Origin: Pseudomonas nitroreducens
GTDB taxonomy: Bacteria > Pseudomonadota > Gammaproteobacteria > Pseudomonadales > Pseudomonadaceae
Length of the DNA: 64,000 nucleotides
Assembly: GCF_024170165.1 (NCBI RefSeq)
Contig: NZ_JALJXP010000002.1
Span: 62,001 to 126,000 of the forward strand
Reading direction: 5' to 3'
The stretch's first letter is position 1; every line of letters begins with the position of its first letter. The notes under the pieces are model-generated. The model was not told where the DNA came from. It saw only the letters and a list, made by a program, of their open reading frames with translations, and ran no database searches. Position numbers and translations under genes: made by a program. This document shows, piece by piece, positions 24,311 through 32,471 of the stretch.

Positions 24311-25212
24311 CCCTCATCGGGCGCCGGGGCGGCCTGGTCGAAGGTCCTCGCGCCCTCGTCCTTGCCGTGGGGCAGATGGTGCTCGATCACCGCATTGAGC
24401 TCCGCGCCCAGCAGCAGCACCGCCGACGAGATGTAGAAGTACAGCAGCAGCACGATGATCGCCCCGACGCTGCCGTACATGGCGTTGTAGTCGGCGAAGT
24501 TCTTCACGTAGTAACCGAAGCCCAGCGATGCGGAAATCCACAGCACCACGGCGAGCATCGAACCGGGCGTGATGAAGCGGAACCTCTGCTGCACGTTGGG
24601 CGTGACGTAGTAGATGATCGCCACCGCCATCATCATCAGCAGCACGATCACCGGCCAGCGCAGGATGCTCCAGAGGATCACCACGAAATCCTCCAGGCCC
24701 ACCTTGGCGGCGATCCAGCCCATCACCTGGGGCCCGAGGATCATCAGCGCGGCGATCAGCATCAGCATGGCCACCAGGCCGAAGGTGTAGAACAGCGACA
24801 GCGGGATGCGCTTCCAGGCCGGACGCGCCTCGCGCACGTCATAGGCGGCGTTGAGTGCGATCATCAGCGAACGCACCGCCGCCGAGGACGACCACAGCGC
24901 CACCACGATACCGATGGACAGCAACCCACCCTGGCGCTGCTGCAACTGGTCGATGACCGGGTTGACCTGCTCCAGCGCCTGCGCCGGCAGCACGTAGTCG
25001 GCCTGCTGGCGGAGGAAGTCGAAGAACTCCGGCAGGTGCAGGAAGCCCAGCAGCGCGATGAGGAACAGCAGGAAGGGAAACAGCGAGAACAACCCCTGGT
25101 AGGCCAGTGCGGCGGCGTAGGTGGGCATCTCGTCGTCGAGGAATTCCTTCAGCGTCAGCCTGATCAGCTTCCAGGGCCCCAGGCTGAGCCCGCGCATGTC
25201 CATGAATCGCAT
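24307..25212 (-). CDS. YihY/BrkB family inner-membrane protein
   Basis: 301 aa from the ATG at 25212 (GGAGGA upstream); longer frames run into the promoter. Six transmembrane segments are visible. The family motif TYAAALAYQGLFSLFPFLLF lies near residue 31, then GGLLSIGIVVALWSSSAAVR and a Tyr-rich end FGYYVKNFADYNAMYGSVGA. YihY/UPF0761 proteins were once called ribonuclease BN by mistake; their function is still not settled. The C-terminal tail after the last helix is short and hydrophilic. It converges with the lipoprotein gene, sharing a 4-base stop overlap. Confidence 0.9.
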   Translation of the reverse strand: MRFMDMRGLSLGPWKLIRLTLKEFLDDEMPTYAAALAYQGLFSLFPFLLFLIALLGFLHLPEFFDFLRQQADYVLPAQALEQVNPVIDQLQQRQGGLLSIGIVVALWSSSAAVRSLMIALNAAYDVREARPAWKRIPLSLFYTFGLVAMLMLIAALMILGPQVMGWIAAKVGLEDFVVILWSILRWPVIVLLMMMAVAIIYYVTPNVQQRFRFITPGSMLAVVLWISASLGFGYYVKNFADYNAMYGSVGAIIVLLLYFYISSAVLLLGAELNAVIEHHLPHGKDEGARTFDQAAPAPDEG

Positions 25213-25368
25213 CCCGCACCGTCCTCCCGATGAGCGTCCCGCCTGCCGGCGGCTGCAGGGTGGACCCGCGCCAAGCCGGCAAAGTTGCAATAAATGCGCG
25301 ACGCAGAGCGCCCCGCCAGCACAGACCATAGCCGCTGGCGGGGCGCGGAGGCCAGAGCGGGTGCGGAT

Positions 25369-25803
25369 TCAGTCGGCCGGGCGATAGACCTTGGCGAAGC
25401 GCTCGGCCTTCACCACACCGTAGTCACCGGGGGCGTACTGCATGACCCAGTCACCAGCGGCACCGGTGAGGCGGTCGCCACCGGCCGAGCGCAGCAGGCT
25501 GAAGGCTTCGTCCATGCGCCGGGCCAGCACCGGGCTGGGGATATTGCGGTAAGCGCCCGGCTCGCCGTGGCTGAGTGCAGTGTCGGCGGGCCGGTATTTG
25601 GGGTCGAAGCGCTCGCGGGAGACGACCCAGCGCTCGCCCGTCGCGCCGCTGATGATCGCGTCCCCGATGGCGTAGCGATTCGGACCTTCGAGGCTCATCA
25701 ATTCGCCCACCGCGGCAGCGAATTCGACGGTGACGGTTTCATCCTTCACCACGCGTTGCGCGGCGGGATCGGTGCGGAGGTCGACCTGGGTGAGTTCGAT
25801 CAT
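25369..25803 (-). CDS. PGDYG domain protein
   Basis: 144 aa cytosolic protein. It ends with WVMQYAPGDYGVVKAERFAKV, which carries the P-G-D-Y-G motif that names a small Pfam family of unknown function. An earlier copy-like segment WVVSRERFDPKYRPAD (about residues 58-73) resembles the closing FAKVYRPAD, suggesting an internal repeat. Typical relatives are found as single genes in proteobacteria. No signal peptide or membrane segment. It is leftward and 157 bp upstream of yihY, which has its own ribosome site, so the two may or may not be cotranscribed. Confidence 0.8.
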   Translation of the reverse strand: MIELTQVDLRTDPAAQRVVKDETVTVEFAAAVGELMSLEGPNRYAIGDAIISGATGERWVVSRERFDPKYRPADTALSHGEPGAYRNIPSPVLARRMDEAFSLLRSAGGDRLTGAAGDWVMQYAPGDYGVVKAERFAKVYRPAD

Positions 25804-26026
25804 GGCGGGGCTGCAGACCTGCGGAAAGAGGTGGAAGAGAGACCGGCGGCAAGCCTACCCGCAAAAGAATCGCCCCGCGAGCAGCCAGCGGCCGACGGTG
25901 CTCTACACTCACACGCCATGGGCGTGCCGTCACGGCACATCGGCCCGAACCCGGCCATGCTCTGGCTGTCGCACCTACTGAGCCTGCACCCACGCACCAC
26001 TCCCATCAGCCGTACAGGAATCTCCC

Positions 26027-26464
26027 ATGCTGTTTGCCCGTCTCGCCCTGCCCTTCCTGTTGCTCACCAGCCTGGCCGTCCACGCCGAAGACACCCCCGA
26101 CGAAGCGAAATTCCTCAAGGAATCGGCGGACTATTTCGACCAGGTCACCAAGGCCAACCTGCCGCGCCAGGTGGACAAGGTGACCACCCTCAACAGCGTG
26201 CAGCTCGACCCGGCGAAGAAGATGCTGTATTACCGCTACGCCATCTCCAACCTGCGCCTGGACGCCATGGACCTGGGCGCCCGCGCCAAGTTCGAGAACG
26301 GCCTGAAGAAGCAGCTCTCCGAGACCACCTGCCAGCAGCCCGACCTGCTGCAGCGCTTCCGCGAGCACCACCTGAGCGTCACCCACGAGTACGCCGGCAG
26401 CGACGCCAAGCCGCTGGCCAGCATCACCATCGATCCGCAGACCCTGAGCTGCGCCAAGACCTGA
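26027..26464 (+). CDS. Periplasmic protein of unknown function
   Basis: 145 aa with signal peptide RLALPFLLLTSLAVHA (cleavage after Ala20) and a mature part of about 125 residues. The mature sequence begins with acidic helix DTPDEAKFLKESADYFDQV and contains YYRYAISNLRLDAMDLG. Two cysteines (TTCQQPDLL and LSCAKT) could form a disulfide. Homologues of this type are annotated only as hypothetical in pseudomonads. It is followed after 23 bp by a small ORF, a possible operon. GC3 is high and the frame convincing. Confidence 0.8.
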   Translation: MLFARLALPFLLLTSLAVHAEDTPDEAKFLKESADYFDQVTKANLPRQVDKVTTLNSVQLDPAKKMLYYRYAISNLRLDAMDLGARAKFENGLKKQLSETTCQQPDLLQRFREHHLSVTHEYAGSDAKPLASITIDPQTLSCAKT

Positions 26465-26487
26465 CGTTGCAGAACCACCGATGAGCC

Positions 26488-26640
26488 GTGCCGACTACCA
26501 CCAGGAAAACGCCCAGCGCGCCGAGGCCGAAGCTCGGCGCGCGCTGGCTGCACTGGGTGGCAGGCGAGCTGTACCGGCTGAGCCCGCCGCACTACGCCAA
26601 CATGGTGCGCCGCGAGCTGGAGCGCCTGACCGCCGGCTGA
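26488..26640 (+). CDS. Small protein, possibly frameshifted from the ATG at 26481
   Basis: Two frames compete here. From the GTG at 26488 the frame gives 50 aa ending GARWLHWVAGELYRLSPPHY then ANMVRRELERLTAG. It has nearly perfect GC3 from about 26539 on and looks like genuine coding sequence. The ATG at 26481 opens another frame whose first 18 residues (MSRADYHQENAQRAEAEA) also look natural but which degrades afterwards. The likely ancestral protein starts at 26481 and shifts near 26530-26540. Either this is a true 1-2 nt frameshift, making it a pseudogene or sequence error, or the short GTG form is the gene. Function unknown. Confidence 0.45.
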   Translation: MPTTTRKTPSAPRPKLGARWLHWVAGELYRLSPPHYANMVRRELERLTAG

Positions 26641-26714
26641 ACGGCCGCCTGCCACGGGACTATGCTGAAGCAGTCAGCTCTCGGTCCGAGGGCGTCCCGT
26701 TGGAGGACAGGCTC

Positions 26715-26843
26715 GTGAAAGGTCTCGACGCGAAGAAACAGGCGAAGAAGAAGCCGCTGAAAACCGCGCACGAAAAACGCATGGCCAAGCGGCAGAAGAA
26801 AACCGGCAAGTCGCTGCTGGGCACGCCTCAGCAACCGTCCTGA
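26715..26843 (+). CDS. Small lysine-rich protein
   Basis: 42 aa from the GTG at 26715, preceded by TTGGAGGACAGG. The sequence MKGLDAKKQAKKKPLKTAHE then KRMAKRQKKTGKSLLGTP is strongly basic. Such short Lys-rich proteins recur in pseudomonads as hypothetical proteins with the same MKGLD-KK start. They might bind nucleic acid or ribosomes, but no role is established. The same frame is open from 26481, though only the part after the ribosome site looks like a separate gene. Confidence 0.65.
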   Translation: MKGLDAKKQAKKKPLKTAHEKRMAKRQKKTGKSLLGTPQQPS

Positions 26844-26909
26844 GGGCGCGCCCCTCGTCCCGCGGATGGCCTCGGCGAGGCTGTCCGCTCACCTCCCCTC
26901 CCGGGACTC

Positions 26910-26958
26910 TGCGGGAGCGCGCCATGCGCGCGATCGTGGGCATGGCCCGCTCCTGCAA
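26910..26958. repeat. REP pair
   Basis: GGGAGCGCGCCATGCGCGCG at about 26910 and ATCGTGGGCATGGCCCGCTC ending near 26955 form two REP units in inverted orientation with almost no spacer, between convergent genes. Confidence 0.8.
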
Positions 26959-27007
26959 GGGTGTTCCGATACACCGCCCTGGTAAGCGTGCGCTAAATCA
27001 ATCCGGG

Positions 27008-27844
27008 TCAGACCAGCCCGGCGCGCAGATTCAGCAGCATCCGTTCGCCCTGGGCGAGAATCAGCCCGCCGGCGCGATAACCGGCGGCGCCGATGCACAG
27101 GAAGCGCTCCGCTTCGCCCGGCTCCACCTGTTCCACCGCGCGGCTGCCGGGGTGCCAGATGACACTGCCGGCGCTGGTGTTCTTGTCGATGCGCAGGCGG
27201 CGCTGCCAGCCGGCATCCTCCAGCACCAGGGAACCGGTGTTGTAGAGCACCTGCTTGACCGCGCCACGGGGAGCCCAGGTGTTGGGCAGGCCGCTGGCCT
27301 TGCCGTCCAGCTCCATCCCATGGACCACCGAGCGACGCAACGAACCCACGCGCCAGTAGGGCTGCAGGGCGAAGCTGAAGAGGCAGTCGCTGTCATCTTC
27401 GTGGTAGCTGGAGAGCTCGATGTCCAGGTCCTGGCCCAGGCGCGCTTCCAGGCGCACGTGCCAGTCCTCGATGTCCAGCTGCCAGCTGACCACCACCTTG
27501 CTGTCGTCGGCCCAGGCGTCGAGCATGCGCCACTCGCGCTGGCGCGCCCAGCCGTGCTGGGGCCAGTCGGCCTCAGTGGGGTGGCTGCCGAACCAGGGCC
27601 AGCAGACCGGGATACCGCCGCGGATCGGTGCCGTGCTCAGGCTCGGCCACTGGCTTGAGCACCACAGCAGCGGGCGCGCACCACGCGGCTGGAAGTGCAG
27701 CAGTTGCGCACCCTGGCGGCTGAACACCGCCTGGCATTGCGGATGATCGATGAGCAGCAGGTCGCGACGCTGGAAGCGCACCCAGTCGAAGGGGCGCTTG
27801 CCCCGCATGGAATGAAAAAAGCGCTGCAGCGGATGCTCGAGCAT
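27008..27844 (-). CDS. yeaD: Aldose-1-epimerase-like D-hexose-6-phosphate mutarotase
   Basis: 278 aa from the ATG at 27844. In-frame GTG (27910) and ATG (27880) codons exist further upstream, but the GTG lies inside a palindromic operator (27900-27914) and neither has a ribosome site, so the shorter start is preferred. The beta-sandwich mutarotase family is recognised by SLSTAPIRGGIPVCWPWFG near residue 70, EWRMLDAWADDSKVVVSWQL and FSFALQPYWRVG. It interconverts anomers of glucose-6-phosphate, helping flux into the Entner-Doudoroff route. It lies next to oprB of the glucose transport operon but is separated from it by a terminator and carries its own HexR-like site. Confidence 0.9.
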   Translation of the reverse strand: MLEHPLQRFFHSMRGKRPFDWVRFQRRDLLLIDHPQCQAVFSRQGAQLLHFQPRGARPLLWCSSQWPSLSTAPIRGGIPVCWPWFGSHPTEADWPQHGWARQREWRMLDAWADDSKVVVSWQLDIEDWHVRLEARLGQDLDIELSSYHEDDSDCLFSFALQPYWRVGSLRRSVVHGMELDGKASGLPNTWAPRGAVKQVLYNTGSLVLEDAGWQRRLRIDKNTSAGSVIWHPGSRAVEQVEPGEAERFLCIGAAGYRAGGLILAQGERMLLNLRAGLV

Positions 27845-27899
27845 TGTCCGGATGTCCTGATCCAATCCCTGCCCGGACATTCCGGGGCGTGAAGATCTC

Positions 27900-27914
27900 T
27901 GTAGTTTCACTACA
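27900..27914 (-). promoter_or_regulatory. HexR-like palindrome upstream of the mutarotase gene
   Basis: TGTAGTTTCACTACA is a perfect dyad (TGTAGT-N3-ACTACA) resembling the gammaproteobacterial HexR consensus TGTARTTWWAYTACA. It lies 56 bp upstream of the preferred start. HexR is the 2-keto-3-deoxy-6-phosphogluconate-responsive repressor of glucose genes. Confidence 0.6.
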
Positions 27915-27976
27915 TCTTACAGAAAAGGCGGCGATTCTAACCGCAAAGCCTAGTCACGCGCAGCGCCCGCGCCAAT

Positions 27977-28004
27977 GAAAAAAGGCCCGTCGCAAGGACG
28001 GGCC
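27977..28004 (-). terminator. Terminator after oprB
   Basis: An 8-bp stem GGCCCGTC / GACGGGCC with a 5-nt loop. On the minus strand it is followed by a T-run (A-run at 27978-27983). It is 21 bp after the oprB stop and closes the gltBFGK-oprB unit. Confidence 0.92.
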
Positions 28005-28024
28005 AGGTTCGCACCAGGGAGCAA

Positions 28025-29380
28025 TCAGAAGCTGGACTGGATCTTCAGGCCGGCCACCACGGCGTTGTTGACCTCGTCCACGCCGCCCGGATGGCGGATG
28101 TACTGCAGGTTCGGCCGCACGGTGAGCCAATTGGTCACATGCACGCCGTAGTACAGCTCGGCGTTGTACTCGGTGTCCTGGATGGGCTGGTACAGCGGGT
28201 TGTCGTAGTCGTCGATGCCGTTGACCTGGTTCACCAGGCGCTGGCGATCCTGCACATCGTCGTTGACATGGATGCGCGCCACGCCGAAGCCGATGTCATC
28301 CTTGGGCCGCGCGTCGAACGGGCCCTTGTAGACCACGCCGAGCTGCTGGTAGTTGTCGACGGTGTTGGTGGCCTTGTCGTGCACGGTGAAGTTGGCGAAC
28401 AGGTTCAGGCCACGCGAGGTGTCGCCGTCATGGGCGGTCACCTGCTGCTGCGCCACCACCCACCAGCCATGCTTGCCGCTGTGGGTCTTCGCTGGCTCGC
28501 CGGTGAGCGCCTGCGGGTTGCCGTTGACGTCGTCGTATACGTCGTCGGCCTCGGCGGTGCTGTAGTAGTAGCCCAGGCGGTATTCGCCGGGCAGTTGCTG
28601 GGCGCCGACCCTGGGCATCCACACCAGCTCCACCGGTAGAATGGTGCCCTTGGTACCGCTGCCGTTGAGCTTGAAGCCGTTGCCGGTTTCCAGGTTCGAC
28701 GGGTTCTGGTTGTACGCGCCGACCTGGGCGTACCACTGGTCGTTGAAGTTCCACTTCACCCGGGCCGCCCACTGGCTGACCGGCCAGTTGTACCAGATGC
28801 CGCCGACCCAGTTGCCCACCTGCGAGCCGCAGAAGGCCAGGTTCTGGAAATCACAGGGGAAGCTGTTGAAGTCCTCGCCCTCGCCGAAGCGGCCGACCTT
28901 CACGTCCAGCGCGCCATCGAAGTACTGCTGCTTGATCCACATCTGCGTCAGGCGCCAGGTCTGGCCACGGCCCCAGACTTCCTGCACGGAGCTGAACTGT
29001 CCGGCGCGCGGGTCGCTGATGCGGTCGTTGGAAAGATTGCGGCCGCTGCGCTCGGTGACCGTCAGCTGGAACTCGGTGGCATCCCAGCCGAGGATCTTCT
29101 GCAGGTCCAGGTGGGTGCCGAGGGCGAACTGGTCGGAGTAGCGCGCCGTGGTGTGCTGGTCGTAGCCACCGCCCAGGTTGCTGGCCACCTCGCCGACGTA
29201 GTCGAGCTTGAAGTCGTAGCCCTTCTCCAGCAGTTCGGTGCGCTTGCCACCCCAGTCACCCAGGCCCCACTTTGACTCGGATGAGAAGGCATCGTCGGCA
29301 TGGGCGACGTTGCCCACGCAGCCCAGTGCGAGCAGGCAGCCCAGGGTTCGTGCGGCGGGCCGGTTGTTGTTCTTGTGCAT
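28025..29380 (-). CDS. oprB: Carbohydrate-selective outer-membrane porin OprB
   Basis: 451 aa with signal peptide (TLGCLLALGCVGNVAHA, cleavage before DDAFSS). The mature protein is a beta-barrel rich in alternating aromatic residues: KWGLGDWGGKRTELLEKGYD at its start, DFNSFPCDFQNLAFCGSQVG in the middle, and a closing strand ending in Phe (VVAGLKIQSSF), the C-terminal outer-membrane assembly signal. OprB admits glucose and related sugars to the periplasm. The length fits P. aeruginosa OprB. It is the last gene after gltB-F-G-K, 53 bp after gltK, and is followed by a terminator. Confidence 0.95.
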   Translation of the reverse strand: MHKNNNRPAARTLGCLLALGCVGNVAHADDAFSSESKWGLGDWGGKRTELLEKGYDFKLDYVGEVASNLGGGYDQHTTARYSDQFALGTHLDLQKILGWDATEFQLTVTERSGRNLSNDRISDPRAGQFSSVQEVWGRGQTWRLTQMWIKQQYFDGALDVKVGRFGEGEDFNSFPCDFQNLAFCGSQVGNWVGGIWYNWPVSQWAARVKWNFNDQWYAQVGAYNQNPSNLETGNGFKLNGSGTKGTILPVELVWMPRVGAQQLPGEYRLGYYYSTAEADDVYDDVNGNPQALTGEPAKTHSGKHGWWVVAQQQVTAHDGDTSRGLNLFANFTVHDKATNTVDNYQQLGVVYKGPFDARPKDDIGFGVARIHVNDDVQDRQRLVNQVNGIDDYDNPLYQPIQDTEYNAELYYGVHVTNWLTVRPNLQYIRHPGGVDEVNNAVVAGLKIQSSF

Positions 29381-29433
29381 CTCCAGCGTCCTCGTTGTCT
29401 TGGTTTCTAGCGTCGTTACAGGCAGGGGGTGTT

Positions 29434-30594
29434 TCAGGAATGCTTCTGGCGGGCCAGCGGCGTCACCTTGTTCGCGCCGTCGCCACGCGGCTCGGCGCGC
29501 AGTCGCTCGCCGCTCTGTGCGTCGAACAGCAGCGCGCGGGAAGGATCGAAGCGCAGCTGCAGGGACGAGCCCGGCAGCGGCGTCTGGTCCGGCGCCAGGC
29601 GGCAGCAGACCTTGGCGCCATTGAGCGTGACGAAGGCCAGGGTGTCCGGGCCGGTGGGTTCGACCACCTCGACCTCGGCACGCAGGTCGCTCGGGCCGTT
29701 GCCGTCGTCGCTGGCCAGCTGTACCTGCTCCGGGCGCACGCCGAGGATCAGCTCGCGACCTTCGACCAGCCCGGCGTCCAGTTGCAGCGGCAATTCGCAG
29801 CGGTCCTGGCCGCTGTCCAGCAGGCCGACCAGCCGGCCGCCCTGCTGCTGCACCCTGAGCGGGATGAAGTTCATCGGCGGCGAGCCGATGAAGCTGGCGA
29901 CAAACAGGTTCGCCGGATCGTTGTAGATCTGCTGCGGGGTGCCGAACTGCTGGACGATGCCGTCCTTCATCACCGCCACCTTGTCACCCAGGGTCATGGC
30001 CTCGATCTGGTCGTGGGTCACGTACACCGTGGTGGTCTTCAGGCGCTGGTGCATCAGCTTGATCTCGGTGCGCATCTCCACGCGCAGCTTGGCGTCGAGG
30101 TTCGACAGCGGTTCGTCGAACAGGTAGATCTTCGGCCGCCGCGCCAGCGCCCGGCCCATCGCCACGCGCTGCTGCTGGCCGCCGGAGAGCTGCGAGGGCT
30201 TGCGTTCGAGCAGGTGCTCGATCTGCAAGAGCTTCGCCACGCGAGCCACCTCGGCGTCGATTTCGGTTTTCGGCAGCTTGCGGATCTTCAGGCCGAAGGC
30301 GATGTTCTCGCGCACGCTCATGGTCGGGTACAGCGCGTAGGACTGGAACACCATGGCGATGTCGCGATCCTTCGGGCTCATGCCGCTGATGTCCTGGCCG
30401 TCCACCAGGATGGCGCCGCCGGTGACGTTCTCCAGGCCGGCGATGCAGTTCATCAGGGTGGATTTGCCACAGCCGGAGGGGCCGACCAGGATCAGGAACT
30501 CGCCCGAATCGATCGACAGGTTGATCGACTTCAGGGTGTCCGCCAGGCCTGCGCCGTAGGACTTGTGCAGGTTGTGCAGTTCAAGGGTGGACAT
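29434..30594 (-). CDS. gltK: Glucose ABC transporter ATP-binding protein
   Basis: 386 aa, MalK/UgpC type. Walker A is GPSGCGKST (about residues 38-46), Q-loop [13 protein letters not shown], signature LSGGQQQR, Walker [14 protein letters not shown], and H-loop [12 protein letters not shown]-terminal TOBE/MalK-like regulatory domain of about 150 residues includes [13 protein letters not shown]. It supplies energy to the GltFG permease for glucose/mannose uptake at the inner membrane. The start is 11 bp after the gltG stop. The gene order gltB-gltF-gltG-gltK-oprB is the standard Pseudomonas arrangement. Confidence 0.95.
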   Translation of the reverse strand: MSTLELHNLHKSYGAGLADTLKSINLSIDSGEFLILVGPSGCGKSTLMNCIAGLENVTGGAILVDGQDISGMSPKDRDIAMVFQSYALYPTMSVRENIAFGLKIRKLPKTEIDAEVARVAKLLQIEHLLERKPSQLSGGQQQRVAMGRALARRPKIYLFDEPLSNLDAKLRVEMRTEIKLMHQRLKTTTVYVTHDQIEAMTLGDKVAVMKDGIVQQFGTPQQIYNDPANLFVASFIGSPPMNFIPLRVQQQGGRLVGLLDSGQDRCELPLQLDAGLVEGRELILGVRPEQVQLASDDGNGPSDLRAEVEVVEPTGPDTLAFVTLNGAKVCCRLAPDQTPLPGSSLQLRFDPSRALLFDAQSGERLRAEPRGDGANKVTPLARQKHS

Positions 30595-30605
30595 CGGTGC
30601 TTACC

Positions 30606-31451
30606 TCAACCTTTGACGGCGCCGGCAGTGAGCCCGCGCACGAAGTACTTGCCGGCCAGTACGTAGACCACCAGCGTGGGCAGCGCCGCGATCATCGCGG
30701 CCGCCATGTCGACGTTGTATTCCTTCACGCCCGTGCTGATGTTCACCAGGTTGTTCAGAGCCACGGTGATGGGCTGGGCGTCGCCGCTGGCGAACACCAC
30801 CCCGAAGAGGAAATCATTCCAGATCTGGGTGAACTGCCAGATCAGACAGACCATCACGATGGGGGTGGACATCGGCATCAGAATGCGTAGGAAGATGGTG
30901 AAGAACCCCGCGCCGTCCAGGCGCGCGGCCTTCACCAGCGCATCGGGAATCGCCACGAAGTAGTTGCGGAAGAACAGCGTGGTGAAGGCCAGGCCGTAGA
31001 TGCAGTGCACCATCACCAGGCCGGTGGTGGTGTTGGCCAGGCCGAGCTTGCCGAGGGTGAAGGACATCGGCAGGAGGATCACCTGGAACGGCAGGAAGCA
31101 GCCGAACAGCAGCGCGCCGAAGAACAGCTGCGAACCGCGGAAGCGCCACATCGACAGCACGTAACCGTTCATGGCGCCGATGAAGGTGGAGATCAGCACG
31201 CCCGGCACGGTGATCTTCACCGAGTTCCAGAAGTAGTCGCCCACCGCACCCCAGGCCTTCACCCAGCCGATCACGGTGAATACGTCCGGCAGCGCCAGCA
31301 GGTTGCTGGTGCGGATATCCTCGGGCGACTTGAAGCTGGTCAGCAGCATCACCAGCAGCGGGATCACGTACAGCGCCACGGCGCCCCAGAGGGTCGCATG
31401 CACCGCCAGGCGGCTCAGGCTGAACGACGGTTTCAGGGTCGAGTCATGCAT
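30606..31451 (-). CDS. gltG: Glucose ABC transporter permease GltG
   Basis: 281 aa from the ATG at 31451, which overlaps the end of gltF by 8 bp; the longer frame is antisense-type extension. It is a MalG-type inner-membrane permease with six transmembrane helices, starting ATLWGAVALYVIPLLVMLLT. The cytoplasmic EAA loop that contacts GltK reads VKAARLDGAGFFTIFLRILM. It functions as heterodimer with GltF. Coupled translation with gltF is likely from the overlap. Confidence 0.94.
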   Translation of the reverse strand: MHDSTLKPSFSLSRLAVHATLWGAVALYVIPLLVMLLTSFKSPEDIRTSNLLALPDVFTVIGWVKAWGAVGDYFWNSVKITVPGVLISTFIGAMNGYVLSMWRFRGSQLFFGALLFGCFLPFQVILLPMSFTLGKLGLANTTTGLVMVHCIYGLAFTTLFFRNYFVAIPDALVKAARLDGAGFFTIFLRILMPMSTPIVMVCLIWQFTQIWNDFLFGVVFASGDAQPITVALNNLVNISTGVKEYNVDMAAAMIAALPTLVVYVLAGKYFVRGLTAGAVKG

Positions 31452-32370
31452 GGCGCTTGCCCCGCAGTTCGGAGTACAGGTACGGCACGACGATGGCCAG
31501 CACGGCACCCAGCATCAGCATCGCGCTGGCCGCGCCCAGGCCCATCTGGCCGCGGGTGAAAGTGTGGGCGTACATGAACATCGCCGGCAGGTCGGAGGAG
31601 TAGCCGGGGCCGCCGGCGGTCATCGCGGCGACCAGGTCGAAGCTCTTGATGGCGATGTGCGCGAGGATCATCAGCGCGCTGAAGAACACCGGACGCAGGC
31701 TCGGCAGGACGATGCGCAGGTAAATGGTCGGCAGGCTCGCGCCGTCCACCTGGGCGGCACGCACGATGGCCGGATCGACCCCGCGCAGCCCGGCGAGGAA
31801 CAGCGCCATGACGAAGCCCGAGGCCTGCCACACGGCGGCGATCACCAGGCAGTAGACCACCCGTTCCGGGTCCACCAGCCAGTCGAAGCGAAAGCCGCTC
31901 CAGCCCCAGTCGCGCAGCAGCTTGTCCAGGCCCAGGCCGGGGTTGAGCAGCCACTTCCAGGCGGTACCGGTGACGATCATCGAAAGCGCCATGGGGTACA
32001 GGTACACCGTGCGGATGAAGCCTTCGCGACGAATGCGCTGGTCCAGCAGCACCGCGAGGAACACCCCGAGCACCAGGCAGGTGCCGATGAACAGGCCGCC
32101 GAACAGCAGCAGGTTCTTGCTCGCCACCCACCAGCGGTCGTTGTCCCACAGCCGCAGGTACTGGCTCAGCCCGGCCCAGCTGTAGGCCGGCATGAAGCGT
32201 GAATTGGTGAAGGACAGCAGCAGCGTCCAGCCGATGTAGCCGTACACGCAGACCAGCACCACGAGCATGCTCGGGGCCAGCACCAGCTTCGGCAGCCAGG
32301 CCTGCAAGCCATCGAGCAGCGAAGCGCGGGGCGCGGCGGCGGGGGTGAAAGTCGGAGATCGGGTCGCCAT
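31444..32370 (-). CDS. gltF: Glucose ABC transporter permease GltF
   Basis: 308 aa MalF-type permease with six transmembrane helices after a cytoplasmic N-terminal extension of about 25 residues. The EAA loop reads VRAAQVDGASLPTIYLRIVL and a periplasmic loop SFTNSRFMPAYSWAGLSQYL follows the first helix, as is common for sugar ABC permeases. The start at 32370 is preceded on the minus strand by GAGAAAGCAG. It is separated from gltB by 101 bp that carry a strong stem-loop. Confidence 0.94.
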   Translation of the reverse strand: MATRSPTFTPAAAPRASLLDGLQAWLPKLVLAPSMLVVLVCVYGYIGWTLLLSFTNSRFMPAYSWAGLSQYLRLWDNDRWWVASKNLLLFGGLFIGTCLVLGVFLAVLLDQRIRREGFIRTVYLYPMALSMIVTGTAWKWLLNPGLGLDKLLRDWGWSGFRFDWLVDPERVVYCLVIAAVWQASGFVMALFLAGLRGVDPAIVRAAQVDGASLPTIYLRIVLPSLRPVFFSALMILAHIAIKSFDLVAAMTAGGPGYSSDLPAMFMYAHTFTRGQMGLGAASAMLMLGAVLAIVVPYLYSELRGKRHA

Positions 32371-32441
32371 CTGCTTTCTCGAGGATGAGTGAGCCCACCC
32401 GGGCTGCCGTGGCGGCCCGGAGTCGTTCTGTCGGGAGGGAA

Positions 32442-32464
32442 GCCGGCTCCGCTACGGAGCCGGC
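32442..32464 (-). promoter_or_regulatory. Intercistronic stem-loop between gltB and gltF
   Basis: A 10-bp perfect stem GCCGGCTCCG / CGGAGCCGGC with a 3-nt loop begins 8 bp after the gltB stop. No T-run follows, so it is not a full terminator. Such hairpins protect the mRNA of binding-protein genes (as at malE-malF) and would raise GltB over the membrane subunits. Confidence 0.6.
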
Positions 32465-32471
32465 GAGCGCC

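Noticed and set aside
27845-27910. GTG at 27910 as start of the mutarotase
   Set aside because: The codon lies inside the palindromic operator at 27900-27914, there is no ribosome site, and the added residues are unlike the family N-terminus.
32442-32464. gltB-gltF hairpin as a terminator
   Set aside because: No T-run follows, and the permease genes of the same operon lie directly downstream.
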